Shown piece by piece: positions 1 to 5,944 of a DNA stretch of 16,830 nucleotides. Below the pieces are notes generated by a model. That model worked only from the letters and a program-made list of their open reading frames with translations, was not told the origin of the DNA and made no database searches. Made by a program: the position numbers and the translations under genes. The stretch lies in assembly GCA_003162995.1 (NCBI GenBank), contig PLUZ01000207.1, positions 1 through 16,830 of the forward strand. Reading direction: 5' to 3'. Source of the stretch: Methylocapsa sp. (lineage in GTDB: Bacteria > Pseudomonadota > Alphaproteobacteria > Rhizobiales > Beijerinckiaceae). How positions within the stretch are numbered: position 1 is the stretch's first letter; the number at the start of each line of letters is the position of its first letter.

Positions 1-26
1 GCGTCCCTGGCCGAATGGGTACTGTT

Positions 27-61
27 GAGCGGTGCTTTCCCTGTCATAGGAAAGCGCTCTC
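27..61. repeat. Imperfect hairpin at window left edge
   Basis: Arms GCTTTCC (34-40) and GGAAAGC (49-55) pair perfectly around an 8-nt loop, and the flanking GAGCG / CGCTCTC extend the stem imperfectly. No T-tract follows on either strand, so it is not a canonical intrinsic terminator. It sits just left of the dispersed repeat at 76 and may belong to the same cluster of palindromic repeats. No gene is supported in 1-235. Confidence 0.45.
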
Positions 62-75
62 GGAACCGGCCAGAA

Positions 76-180
76 CCTAGAGCATGATCCCAAAAAGTCG
101 CAGACTTTCTGGAGAAGATGATGCGACAAAACAAAGAGAGAGGCCATGAGTGATTCATCTCGAAGCGATCATGGTCTAGG
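76..180 (+). repeat. ~105-bp dispersed repeat with 14-bp inverted ends (copy 1)
   Basis: The ends CCTAGAGCATGATC (76-89) and GATCATGGTCTAGG (167-180) are inverted repeats matching at 13 of 14 positions. The whole block aligns over its full length with the reverse complement of 16369-16475, with only about a 2-bp length difference. By eye roughly three quarters of positions agree, including a run of 19 identical bases at the GATCATGGTCTAGG end. It encodes no protein. The structure suggests a small non-autonomous (MITE- or REP-like) element. Sequences beginning AGAGCATGATTCCGAAAA are familiar from intergenic regions of Rhizobiales genomes. Confidence 0.75.
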
Positions 181-235
181 ATCAGGAGCTATCAATTTGG
201 ATTGAGATATGATTCACGGTCTTTGATGGACCGCG

Positions 236-765
236 ATGGATGATTTGTTTTTGCTCAGCGAGCGCCAGATGGCGCAGATTTCGCGCATTTCCACTATCGC
301 ATGGCGTGGCCGCGTGTTGATGACCGGCGTGTCGTCAGCGGCATTGTCGATGTGATCCACAAGGTCTCCAATGAAAGGACGCGCTTAAGGATTATGGGTC
401 ACACAAGACACTTTACAACCGCTTCATACGGTGGAGCCGGCTTGGCGTCTTCGACCGCATCTTCGCGGCTCTCGCGGGCGACGGCCCAAAGCCCAAACGC
501 ATCATGATCGACGCGACGCATCTGAAGGCGCATCGCACGGCGGCCAGCCTTTTGAAAAAGGGGCTGTTCCCCGTCGTATCGGGCGCATGAACGGCGGGCT
601 AAACTCCAAGCTTCCTGTGGTTTGCTACGGCGCCGGAAAGCCGATCCTGCTCGCCGAAGGCCAGATGAGCGGCGCCAAGGGCGCGCGGCTGATGCACGAC
701 ACACTGCCGGCCGCCTCAACCCTGATTGCCGACAGAGGCTATGACAGCTACTGGTTCCGCGATTG
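236..765 (+). pseudogene. IS5-family transposase remnant (frameshifted, 3'-truncated)
   Basis: The three forward frames together spell an IS5-family transposase of the two-ORF type. An ATG at 236 opens with MDDLFLLSERQMAQIS. The reading then moves to the frame of 301 (PRVDDRRVVSGIVDVI), then to the frame of 390 (DYGSHKTLYNRFIRWSRLGV, and later MIDATHLKAHRTAASLLKKG). From about 560 it continues in the frame of 431 (PRRIGRMNGGLNSKL, then LIADRGYDSYWFRD). The first two shifts look like decay. The last coincides with a GAAAAAG slippery run at 554-560 followed by a small GGGG/CCCC hairpin, so it may be the programmed -1 shift used by some IS5 elements. Two DDE-type landmarks are visible (IDATH and LIADRGYD), but the C-terminal catalytic Glu region is missing because homology stops near 765. 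The element cannot encode a working enzyme. Confidence 0.82.
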
Positions 766-1105
766 GCCCTCCCGTTGCCGCTTTTCACTCTTGTGGGTTG
801 GCGTTTTTGGCTTTCTTTGGTTTGTCTTTGCCACCGCTTCATTGAGCATCCATGATCCTATTGTAGGCGGCAGCCCTCTCCGCGGCAGTCTTCTCCCGGC
901 ATCGATCGCAGGATCATTATTTGTATTCGCGCTCTCAGGTTCTAAGTATATAGAAAATATTAGTGCATTGCTTTACATTGGTAGAAATACGCTTCCGATA
1001 TTTTGTCTTCATGTATTATTTGTGGCAGGCACTCGGATAGTATTAGCAAAGTTTTTCGGCATTTCCGAGGTCATGCTCATCTTGAAAACTCAGTGCTTGC
1101 CGTAG
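766..1105 (+). pseudogene. Acyltransferase-3 family membrane protein fragment
   Basis: After the transposase remnant the same frame continues as a very hydrophobic, AT-rich stretch resembling the C-terminal transmembrane part of acyltransferase-3 (OafA / fucose 4-O-acetylase-like) sugar acetyltransferases. The strongest segment is YIGRNTLPIFCLHVLFVAG, preceded by GSLFVFALSGSKYIENIS. Such enzymes are multi-spanning inner-membrane proteins that acetylate surface sugars. The N-terminal catalytic part is absent, and the reading ends at a stop at 1103-1105 that overlaps the 3' end of the opposing cytochrome gene, so the fragment looks truncated at both ends. There is no start codon or ribosome site of its own. 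Base composition is clearly lower in GC than its neighbours, which suggests horizontally acquired surface-polysaccharide DNA. The family call rests on recall of the motif style and is moderately sure. Confidence 0.6.
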
Positions 1106-1764
1106 TCGAGGGCTACTCCCTTGCGTTGTGCAAGGATGTAGGCCTCAAGAGCTTTAAGCCGAGGATCGTCATCCGCGAAAGGCTTGCCCCGGACAGGATT
1201 CTCGATGCACCAGTTGATCATGTCGCGGAGCAGGGCAACCCGCCCCAACTGCACCTGGAATTTGGGATAGGTTTCAGGATGCGTATTGGAACCGTCCGGA
1301 TGGCACATGTCACAGGAGACGGCATTGGTGCCGCCGAGCGCCTTGTCATCATGAAAAATGCGTTTGCCTTCCGCAACGAGGCGATCGGTCGATTCTTTCC
1401 AGATCTGCTGGTCACGCTCGGTAAAGGCGCCGTAGGTTTGGAACTGACTCCCGGCGGGAGCGCCAGCGCCAGGCTGCTGGGCCGGGGCCGGCGCTTCGGC
1501 CGCTGCGACAACCCATTCGGCATCGGGATGTTTGCTCCGCCATTCCTTCATGAGCGCGTCGGCGATTTGCTGGCCTTGCTCGCGCGTCAATTGATCGCCT
1601 GGTTTGACGTCTTTGACCTCGATCGAAGTTTCGCCGTCGCAGAGTCCGACAACCAAATTACCGTCTGGGGAAGGCTGCAGCTGATGGCGCGGCGGATCGT
1701 TTCCGGCTAAGGCAGGTCCCGCGGCAAGCGAGAAAGCGAGTGCGAGATTGCGGGAAAGGCGCAT
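1090..1764 (-). CDS. Secreted monohaem cytochrome c, SoxA/TsdA-like
   Basis: The product is 224 aa. The ATG at 1764 was chosen because it starts a clean Sec signal peptide (MRLSRNLALAFSLAAGPALA, likely cleavage after residue 20) and has GAGGGAG just upstream, overlapping the stop of the preceding gene (11-bp gap). The mature protein has an Ala/Pro/Gln-rich linker at about 88-107, then one haem-binding CDMCH at 151-155. This is followed by HPETYPKFQVQLGRVALLRD and INWCIENPVRGKPFADDDP, with an isolated Cys at 186. Placement of a Cys in an IN-x-C motif downstream of the haem resembles SoxA and thiosulfate dehydrogenases, where such a Cys matters for haem ligation or catalysis; that equivalence here is inference. 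It is the last gene of the operon with the metallophosphoesterase and the dihaem peroxidase, and probably a periplasmic electron carrier. No terminator is visible after it. Confidence 0.85.
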   Translation of the reverse strand: MRLSRNLALAFSLAAGPALAGNDPPRHQLQPSPDGNLVVGLCDGETSIEVKDVKPGDQLTREQGQQIADALMKEWRSKHPDAEWVVAAAEAPAPAQQPGAGAPAGSQFQTYGAFTERDQQIWKESTDRLVAEGKRIFHDDKALGGTNAVSCDMCHPDGSNTHPETYPKFQVQLGRVALLRDMINWCIENPVRGKPFADDDPRLKALEAYILAQRKGVALDYGKH

Positions 1765-1775
1765 GATCGTCTCCC

Positions 1776-2900
1776 TCAATAGCTGGAAAGCGTCGTCGCG
1801 GCCGGCCGATCCTTGGCGCCGCTCGACGAAAGATAATTTGCCCGCACGGTGACGGGGTTTCGGTTCCAAAGATTATAGACCTTATCGATCATGCCCGAAG
1901 CCAAAACGTTGAGCTGACCGTCGCCGCAGCCGTCGAAAGCGTTGAAGGGATCGGCGCGGTTCATCTGAACGGTGAGCTTCGGCAGACCCTCGGGGGCATA
2001 GGGCCAAGGCCACGCGGTCGAGAGGAGCCCATAGAAGCTGATATTGCCAATGTGGTTCAGGAGAAGCTGGTGGGTGTGGCCGTGAATGACGGACACCGTA
2101 TCGAATTTGGCAAGGATCGCCTGAACTTCGTCGGCGTCATCGGTCCAGAAGTTCCAATTGCGATAATATTTGTAAAGAGGCGAGTGGGAGAAGATCACGA
2201 TCGGCGTTTTTTTGTCGACCCCTGCGAGATCGTTTTGCAGCCACTGGCGCCCGTCCGGCCCGACTTCGAAGCGAGATTGGATGCCGTTATCGAGTCCGGC
2301 AACCGTGTGCATCCGCTCCTCCGGAGTCATGCCACGGGCGGTCCAAAAATCCTTTTCCTGGACGCTCATCAAGGTCACGAAATGCACGCCCTTATGGTCG
2401 AAGGAATATTGAGGGGGGCCGAACACGGACCGCCAATGTTCACCCATGTCGAGGAACCAGTCGTGCTCGCCAACCATCATTTTTAGTGGAGCTTTGAGGT
2501 CCTTCAGAATTTGAGCGCCGAGATCGAGTTCCTCCCGGCGGCCGAGCTGAGCCAGATCGCCGCCGAAGAGCACAAAGTCGGGCTGCGGGTCGAGCGCATT
2601 GACGTCTTCCACCGCTTTAACGGCGGACCGTACGAAACGGTCGTTTACATTGCGTGTGTAAAGATGCGTGTCGGAGACATAGGCGATGGTGAAAGGCGGC
2701 GCTGCGGTCTCCGCCGCTTGCGCGATCTCGATGAGCTGAAAACTTTGCGGAACGATCAGTCCCTTCGCGGCGGCGATTCCGGCCGAAACTCCGGCAATAT
2801 GCAGAAAGCCGCGCCGGGATAGCTGACCCATCCGGGTAAGGTCGTCGAAGAATGAGGCGCGTTCCTCGTAGTGCTTGGTCTCGATGCTTTTGTGCACCAT
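1776..2900 (-). CDS. Tat-exported calcineurin-like metallophosphoesterase
   Basis: The product is 374 aa. The N-terminus carries a twin-arginine signal, SRRGFLHIAG at residues 28-37, followed by an Ala-rich hydrophobic stretch, so the protein should be exported folded to the periplasm. Metallophosphoesterase motifs appear in the normal order: SDTHL (76-80), GGDLAQ (113-118), GEHDW (144-148, where most relatives have GNHD), SHSP (238-241) and GHTH (274-277). These supply the two-metal site of phosphodiesterases and phosphatases. The substrate cannot be told. The Asn-to-Glu change in the GNHD motif alters a residue that is usually a metal ligand or transition-state residue. The ATG at 2900 is preferred because GGGGAG lies 7 nt upstream. 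An in-frame ATG at 3002 would read through the parS palindrome and push the Tat motif to about residue 62. It is flanked in the same operon by two cytochrome genes. Confidence 0.88.
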   Translation of the reverse strand: MVHKSIETKHYEERASFFDDLTRMGQLSRRGFLHIAGVSAGIAAAKGLIVPQSFQLIEIAQAAETAAPPFTIAYVSDTHLYTRNVNDRFVRSAVKAVEDVNALDPQPDFVLFGGDLAQLGRREELDLGAQILKDLKAPLKMMVGEHDWFLDMGEHWRSVFGPPQYSFDHKGVHFVTLMSVQEKDFWTARGMTPEERMHTVAGLDNGIQSRFEVGPDGRQWLQNDLAGVDKKTPIVIFSHSPLYKYYRNWNFWTDDADEVQAILAKFDTVSVIHGHTHQLLLNHIGNISFYGLLSTAWPWPYAPEGLPKLTVQMNRADPFNAFDGCGDGQLNVLASGMIDKVYNLWNRNPVTVRANYLSSSGAKDRPAATTLSSY

Positions 2901-2914
2901 GGTTTTGCTCCCCG

Positions 2915-2944
2915 GCGCAAATGTTTCACGTGAAACATTTGCGC
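2915..2944. promoter_or_regulatory. parS: parS-type ParB site inside a perfect 30-bp palindrome
   Basis: The core TGTTTCACGTGAAACA (2922-2937) is an exact match to the widely conserved chromosomal parS consensus TGTTNCACGTGAAACA bound by ParB. The symmetry extends perfectly outward to GCGC on both sides, giving 30 bp with no mismatch. It lies in the 105-bp gap between the peroxidase stop and the metallophosphoesterase start, 15 bp before the latter's start codon. No parA or parB gene is in the window. A transcription-factor operator is the alternative reading, but the exact consensus match makes parS the better one. Confidence 0.85.
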
Positions 2945-3005
2945 TCCCAATCTTTTGTTTATCGTGTGGCCACTTGGGAAAATCCCGGTTTTCGAAGATC
3001 ATGTT

Positions 3006-4358
3006 TTAGAAGGCACCGATCGACGCCGGATTGCGCAGATCCGGGTTGGTCCCGATATCTCCCAGATCCCCCTTCCGGCCTTCGGCGATTTCAGTTTCGC
3101 GCTGCGGCCGATTGGTCTTGAGTGCCGTTTGCCGGGCCATCTCCGCTTGGTTGAATTCGGCGAAGCGGTCGTCCGTGAGCGTGAAGAGGAAGGCAACGAG
3201 ATCGTCGATTTCGGCTTCGCTCAACGCAAGGCGCTGCATCCCGCCGTCGAGGAAGGGATTTGGAACACCACCCTTGTTGTAATGGTCAAGCACATCGAAG
3301 AGAGTCGCGAGAGAACCATCATGCATATAGGGCGCGGTCACTCCGATATTGCGGAGAGTCTCGCTCTTGAAGGCGCCAATATCGGCTGGGTTCTTTGTCA
3401 CCAGGAACCGGCCGAGTTCGGAATAGGACGTTTGTAAGGCGAGTTCGTCGATCTGTTTCGTATCGCCACTTTTCAGGATGCCAAGCGCGTTGCGGGCCAG
3501 CTCGGAAAAGTTCTTCACATGCGCGGCAATCCCGATGTTGTGAAATTTCTGGTCTGAGAAAAGCGGCGAGACCACGTTGAATGCGTGACAGGAGCTGCAG
3601 CGCCCCTTGCCTTGGAACAAGGCCCAGCCACGTTGGGCTTGGTCGCTGATGGCCTGAGGGTTCCCAGCCAGGAAACGATCGAATGGCGCGTTTCCGGAAT
3701 ATTGCGTCCGTTCGAAAGCAGCGATAGCGGCGGCAATATCATCATATGTCGGCTCGCGCCCGAAGAGAGTCTTGAACGCGTCCGAATATTCCGGGATCTT
3801 GGCGACCTTGGTGACGACATCCTCAGGGGTCTTTTGGCCCATTTCGACCGGGTTCAGAATCGGAAGCTTGGCCTGTTCCTCGAGTGTTGGCGAGCGGCCA
3901 TCCCAGAATTGCGACGCTTGAAACATCGCGTTCAATACAGTTGGCGCGTTACGCTGGCCGTGCTTGTCTTGAACGCCCGCCGATGTCGCACTATTACCGC
4001 GATGATCGGTAAATCCCTTGGTGGGCTCGTGGCAGGTCTTGCAGGCAACCGAGTCGTCGACCGAAAGCCGCTTGTCGTCGAACAATTTATCGCCGAGAGC
4101 GGCAAGTTGCGCCGTTGGCTCCTGGCCCGGCGCCACAGCCAAGGCATAGAGCTGCGACGAAATACCAAGGGGCAGGGCGGGTTTCAGCGGCGCTGGTTTT
4201 CCGGATGTTACAGGCGCCTGAGCAACTGGCGCCTGCGCAACGGAGGTTAACGGCGGCGGGGTATCGGAGGAACTGAATGCCACCGCCAACACAGCGAGTG
4301 CAGCTAAAAGCGTTACCCCCGCGAAGCTGGCTATCAACTTCCCGCGCGAAGTCTGCAT
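3006..4358 (-). CDS. Dihaem cytochrome c peroxidase / MauG-like protein
   Basis: The product is 450 aa. The N-terminus has one hydrophobic segment (about 11-28) that is a signal peptide or membrane anchor, then a Pro/Ala-rich spacer with an AQAPV repeat (41-50). The peroxidase fold follows. The first haem motif is CKTCH (106-110), with RNAPTVLN (136-143) and FWDGRSPTLEEQ (151-162), which are hallmark sequences of bacterial CcpA/MauG proteins. The second haem motif is CSSCH (254-258), and APYMHDGSL (342-350) supplies the likely distal Met345. Family members reduce H2O2 with electrons from small cytochromes, or like MauG carry out high-valent haem chemistry; which applies is not decidable here. 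An insertion at about 280-315 and a polar C-terminal tail (about 400-450) go beyond minimal CcpA. The ATG at 4358 has GGGAGGG 4-5 nt upstream. It is the first gene of the operon, with cytochrome c downstream as a possible electron partner. Confidence 0.9.
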   Translation of the reverse strand: MQTSRGKLIASFAGVTLLAALAVLAVAFSSSDTPPPLTSVAQAPVAQAPVTSGKPAPLKPALPLGISSQLYALAVAPGQEPTAQLAALGDKLFDDKRLSVDDSVACKTCHEPTKGFTDHRGNSATSAGVQDKHGQRNAPTVLNAMFQASQFWDGRSPTLEEQAKLPILNPVEMGQKTPEDVVTKVAKIPEYSDAFKTLFGREPTYDDIAAAIAAFERTQYSGNAPFDRFLAGNPQAISDQAQRGWALFQGKGRCSSCHAFNVVSPLFSDQKFHNIGIAAHVKNFSELARNALGILKSGDTKQIDELALQTSYSELGRFLVTKNPADIGAFKSETLRNIGVTAPYMHDGSLATLFDVLDHYNKGGVPNPFLDGGMQRLALSEAEIDDLVAFLFTLTDDRFAEFNQAEMARQTALKTNRPQRETEIAEGRKGDLGDIGTNPDLRNPASIGAF

Positions 4359-4418
4359 TCAACCCTCCCAAGGTTCTTTTGCCAAGCTTACGGAAAGCAC
4401 GACCTTTGTTTTAACGCT

Positions 4419-4447
4419 ACCATAACCAGAAAAACGCCGGGCGTGAA
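4419..4447 (-). promoter_or_regulatory. Candidate promoter of the peroxidase operon
   Basis: On the minus strand TTCACG (4442-4447) and TATGGT (4419-4424) are separated by 17 bp, an acceptable sigma-70-type pair. It lies about 60 nt before the peroxidase start. A 14-bp tandem repeat begins 3 bp upstream of the -35. This is a motif match only. Confidence 0.4.
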
Positions 4448-4450
4448 CAC

Positions 4451-4478
4451 CTAAATTCAGAAAGCTAAATTCAGAAAG
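4451..4478. repeat. Perfect 14-bp tandem repeat, operator-like
   Basis: CTAAATTCAGAAAG occurs twice head to tail (4451-4464 and 4465-4478) with no mismatch. Each unit contains CTAAATTCAG, an imperfect palindrome of the form CTnAATTnAG. The pair sits just upstream of the candidate -35 of the peroxidase operon, where an activator or repressor would be expected to bind. Confidence 0.7.
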
Positions 4479-4510
4479 TGCTTCTCGCGGCTCGCCGGGA
4501 GTTTACACTT

Positions 4511-4543
4511 GAAAAAAGCCCGCGCCGCCATGAACGGCGCGGG
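4511..4543 (-). terminator. Strong intrinsic terminator, minus strand
   Basis: On the minus strand a 9-bp perfect GC stem, CCCGCGCCG paired with CGGCGCGGG, encloses a 7-nt loop and is followed by C and six T residues. This is a textbook Rho-independent terminator. It stops transcription arriving from about 4550-4750 on the minus strand, yet no convincing gene is there. It also insulates the peroxidase operon from upstream read-through. Confidence 0.8.
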
Positions 4544-4736
4544 AAGGAAGGTGGGACGACGGATGCGCAGGGCACGGCACAAGAAAGCAGCTTGACGAGC
4601 TCCCGCGCAACCGGCATGACGCTGCCACATATCCATGACGTTCTCATAAAATGACTTGGCCAAACTTCCTCACGCTTCATGGCGGCCACGATCCTGGCGA
4701 CGAGTGAAGCGCGGCTTTTTCTCTTCTCATGAAATC
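4544..4736. other. Non-coding gap upstream of the transaminase; possible minus-strand sRNA
   Basis: This 193-bp stretch precedes the transaminase and ends, reading the minus strand, in the terminator at 4511-4543. Short minus-strand frames exist, but none shows a good start with a ribosome site or a recognisable product. A small RNA reading from here into the terminator is possible; the minus strand carries a pyrimidine-rich stretch just before the stem. No clear promoter was identified. Confidence 0.3.
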
Positions 4737-5609
4737 GTGAGCGCGCGCTTGAGCAGAATCGCTTATGTCAATGGCAGCTATGTGTTGCACCGCGACGCCA
4801 TGGTTCATATCGAAGACCGTGGCTACCAATTTGCCGATGGCGTCTATGAAGTGTGCGAAGTCTTTCGGGGCGCACTCATCGACGAGAAACGCCATTTTGA
4901 GCGGCTCGCCTTTTCGCTAGCTGAGTTGCAAATCGCCGCCCCTCTGCGGGCTGGAGCTCTCGCCGTGGTGGTCCGTGAAGTGATGGCCAGGAATAGGATC
5001 AAGAATGGCTTCATCTATGTGCAGGTGACACGCGGCGTGGCGCCACGCGACCATGTCTTTCCGCAAAAGCCCGTGCGTCCGAGCCTGGTCGTGACGGCGC
5101 GCCAGGTCGATCCGGATAAGAGTGAGATCAGCGCGCGCATGGGGATAAACGTCATCGCTATCCCCGACTTGCGTTGGAAACGGGTTGATATCAAGTCGAT
5201 TGCCCTGCTGCCCAACGTTCTTGCGCGCCAACACGCGCGGGAGCATGGCGCCTATGAAGCATGGCTTATCGATTCTGAGGGCATGGTTACGGAAGGGGCG
5301 GCGTCGAACGCGTGGATCGTCAGCGAAGCTGGGAGTATCGTCACGCGTCAGATCGATCATTCCATCCTGCGCGGTATTACAAGAACAACGCTGATCGAAA
5401 TCATCGCCGCGTACGGCCTGAAACTAGAAGAAAGAAAATTCAGCCTCGAAGAGGCTTTCGCCGCGCGGGAGGCCTTCATCACTGGGGCGACAACACTCAT
5501 TATGCCGGTTGTGCGAATCGATGGGCAGCTTATCGGCACGGGTGCTCCGGGACCGGTGGCAACGAAATTTCGCGCTATTTTTCATGATACAGCCGCGCGC
5601 TCCTCATAA
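4737..5609 (+). CDS. dat: D-amino-acid transaminase, fold-type IV PLP enzyme
   Basis: About 290 aa; interconverts D-amino acids and 2-oxo acids, for example D-alanine and 2-oxoglutarate, supplying D-Glu and D-Ala metabolism in the cytoplasm. The sequence has the family opening SRIAYVNG followed by VHIEDRGYQFADGVYEV. The PLP lysine is in VDIKSIALLPN (Lys153 counted from the GTG at 4737), and VTEGAASNAW (about 184-193) contains the PLP-contacting Glu. The C-terminal ITGATTLIMPVVRIDG is also typical. The start is uncertain. GTG at 4737 and TTG at 4749 both begin close to where homologues begin, and neither has a strong Shine-Dalgarno sequence. A TTG at 4656 would add an unconserved Arg-rich leader. 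The gene precedes hfq and hflX in the same direction, as in other Rhizobiales. Distinction from branched-chain aminotransferase rests on the IEDRGYQFADGVYEV motif. Confidence 0.9.
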   Translation: MSARLSRIAYVNGSYVLHRDAMVHIEDRGYQFADGVYEVCEVFRGALIDEKRHFERLAFSLAELQIAAPLRAGALAVVVREVMARNRIKNGFIYVQVTRGVAPRDHVFPQKPVRPSLVVTARQVDPDKSEISARMGINVIAIPDLRWKRVDIKSIALLPNVLARQHAREHGAYEAWLIDSEGMVTEGAASNAWIVSEAGSIVTRQIDHSILRGITRTTLIEIIAAYGLKLEERKFSLEEAFAAREAFITGATTLIMPVVRIDGQLIGTGAPGPVATKFRAIFHDTAARSS

Positions 5610-5668
5610 CTTCGTGAAGGGTGTTTCAAGTTAATTTTAAATCTTGATGACAACGATCAAAGGGGGGC

Positions 5669-5698
5669 TTGCGGCGTCGTATATTGGTCTCATATGAT
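5669..5698 (+). promoter_or_regulatory. Candidate hfq promoter
   Basis: TTGCGG (5669-5674) and TATGAT (5693-5698) are separated by 18 bp. The -10 matches TATAAT at 5 of 6 positions and the -35 at 3 of 6. If used, it would give hfq a leader of about 265 nt. Motif match only. Confidence 0.35.
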
Positions 5699-5777
5699 CG
5701 GGTACCGGGAGCGGCGGGATCACGACTTTTAAATTGTCATGTTTATGTCATTCTTTTAGAGGGCGATGTTTCTAGCG

Positions 5778-5944
5778 AGCTTGTTTTCAAGCTAAAAAAG
5801 CACAAAAAAGAGACTGAGACAGGGCCCCGGGACCTGTGCTCCTTGTAAATGGTGTAAAAGCGAGCGCGTAAACGCTCCATGAGGCTACCGCAGCCGAACG
5901 GCACCAAAAGTCTTTTAATGAGCAATATGCGCCGGGCACGGCGC
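5778..5944 (+). promoter_or_regulatory. Hairpin-rich hfq leader
   Basis: The 360-bp gap before hfq contains several small hairpins: AGCTTG/CAAGCT with a TTTT loop (5778-5793), ACAGG/CCTGT with inner CC/GG pairing (5819-5837), and GCGCC/GGCGC (5929-5944), which ends 12 nt before the AGGA ribosome site. A-rich runs lie between them. Hfq in enterobacteria binds its own leader to limit translation, and this leader could serve the same purpose. No known riboswitch class is recognised. Confidence 0.35.

Noticed and set aside
1003..1710. 235-codon plus-strand frame opposite the monohaem cytochrome gene
   Set aside because: It is antisense to a gene with a signal peptide and CxxCH; its own translation has no recognisable motif and no ribosome site.
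2900..3002. Upstream ATG at 3002 as the start of the metallophosphoesterase
   Set aside because: It would translate the parS palindrome, lacks a good ribosome site, and would place the Tat motif near residue 62; the ATG at 2900 has GGGGAG at good spacing.
3585..4250. 221-codon plus-strand frame opposite the dihaem peroxidase
   Set aside because: Shadow of a high-GC coding region; the opposite strand carries both haem motifs and family hallmarks.
4457..4689. Small minus-strand frames over the orphan terminator
   Set aside because: They run straight through the terminator stem and T-tract, lack good start signals, and resemble no known protein.
5605..5640. Possible terminator after the transaminase gene
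   Set aside because: The AACTT/AAGTT stem is short, imperfect and AT-rich with only a four-T tract; too weak to call.
5778..5793. AGCTTG/CAAGCT hairpin followed by an A-run as a terminator
   Set aside because: The plus strand has A rather than T after the stem, and on the minus strand the T-run precedes the stem, so it does not fit an intrinsic terminator in either direction.
5819..5837. ACAGG/CCTGT hairpin as a minus-strand terminator
   Set aside because: The T-runs lie about 9 nt or more after the stem and no minus-strand gene precedes it.
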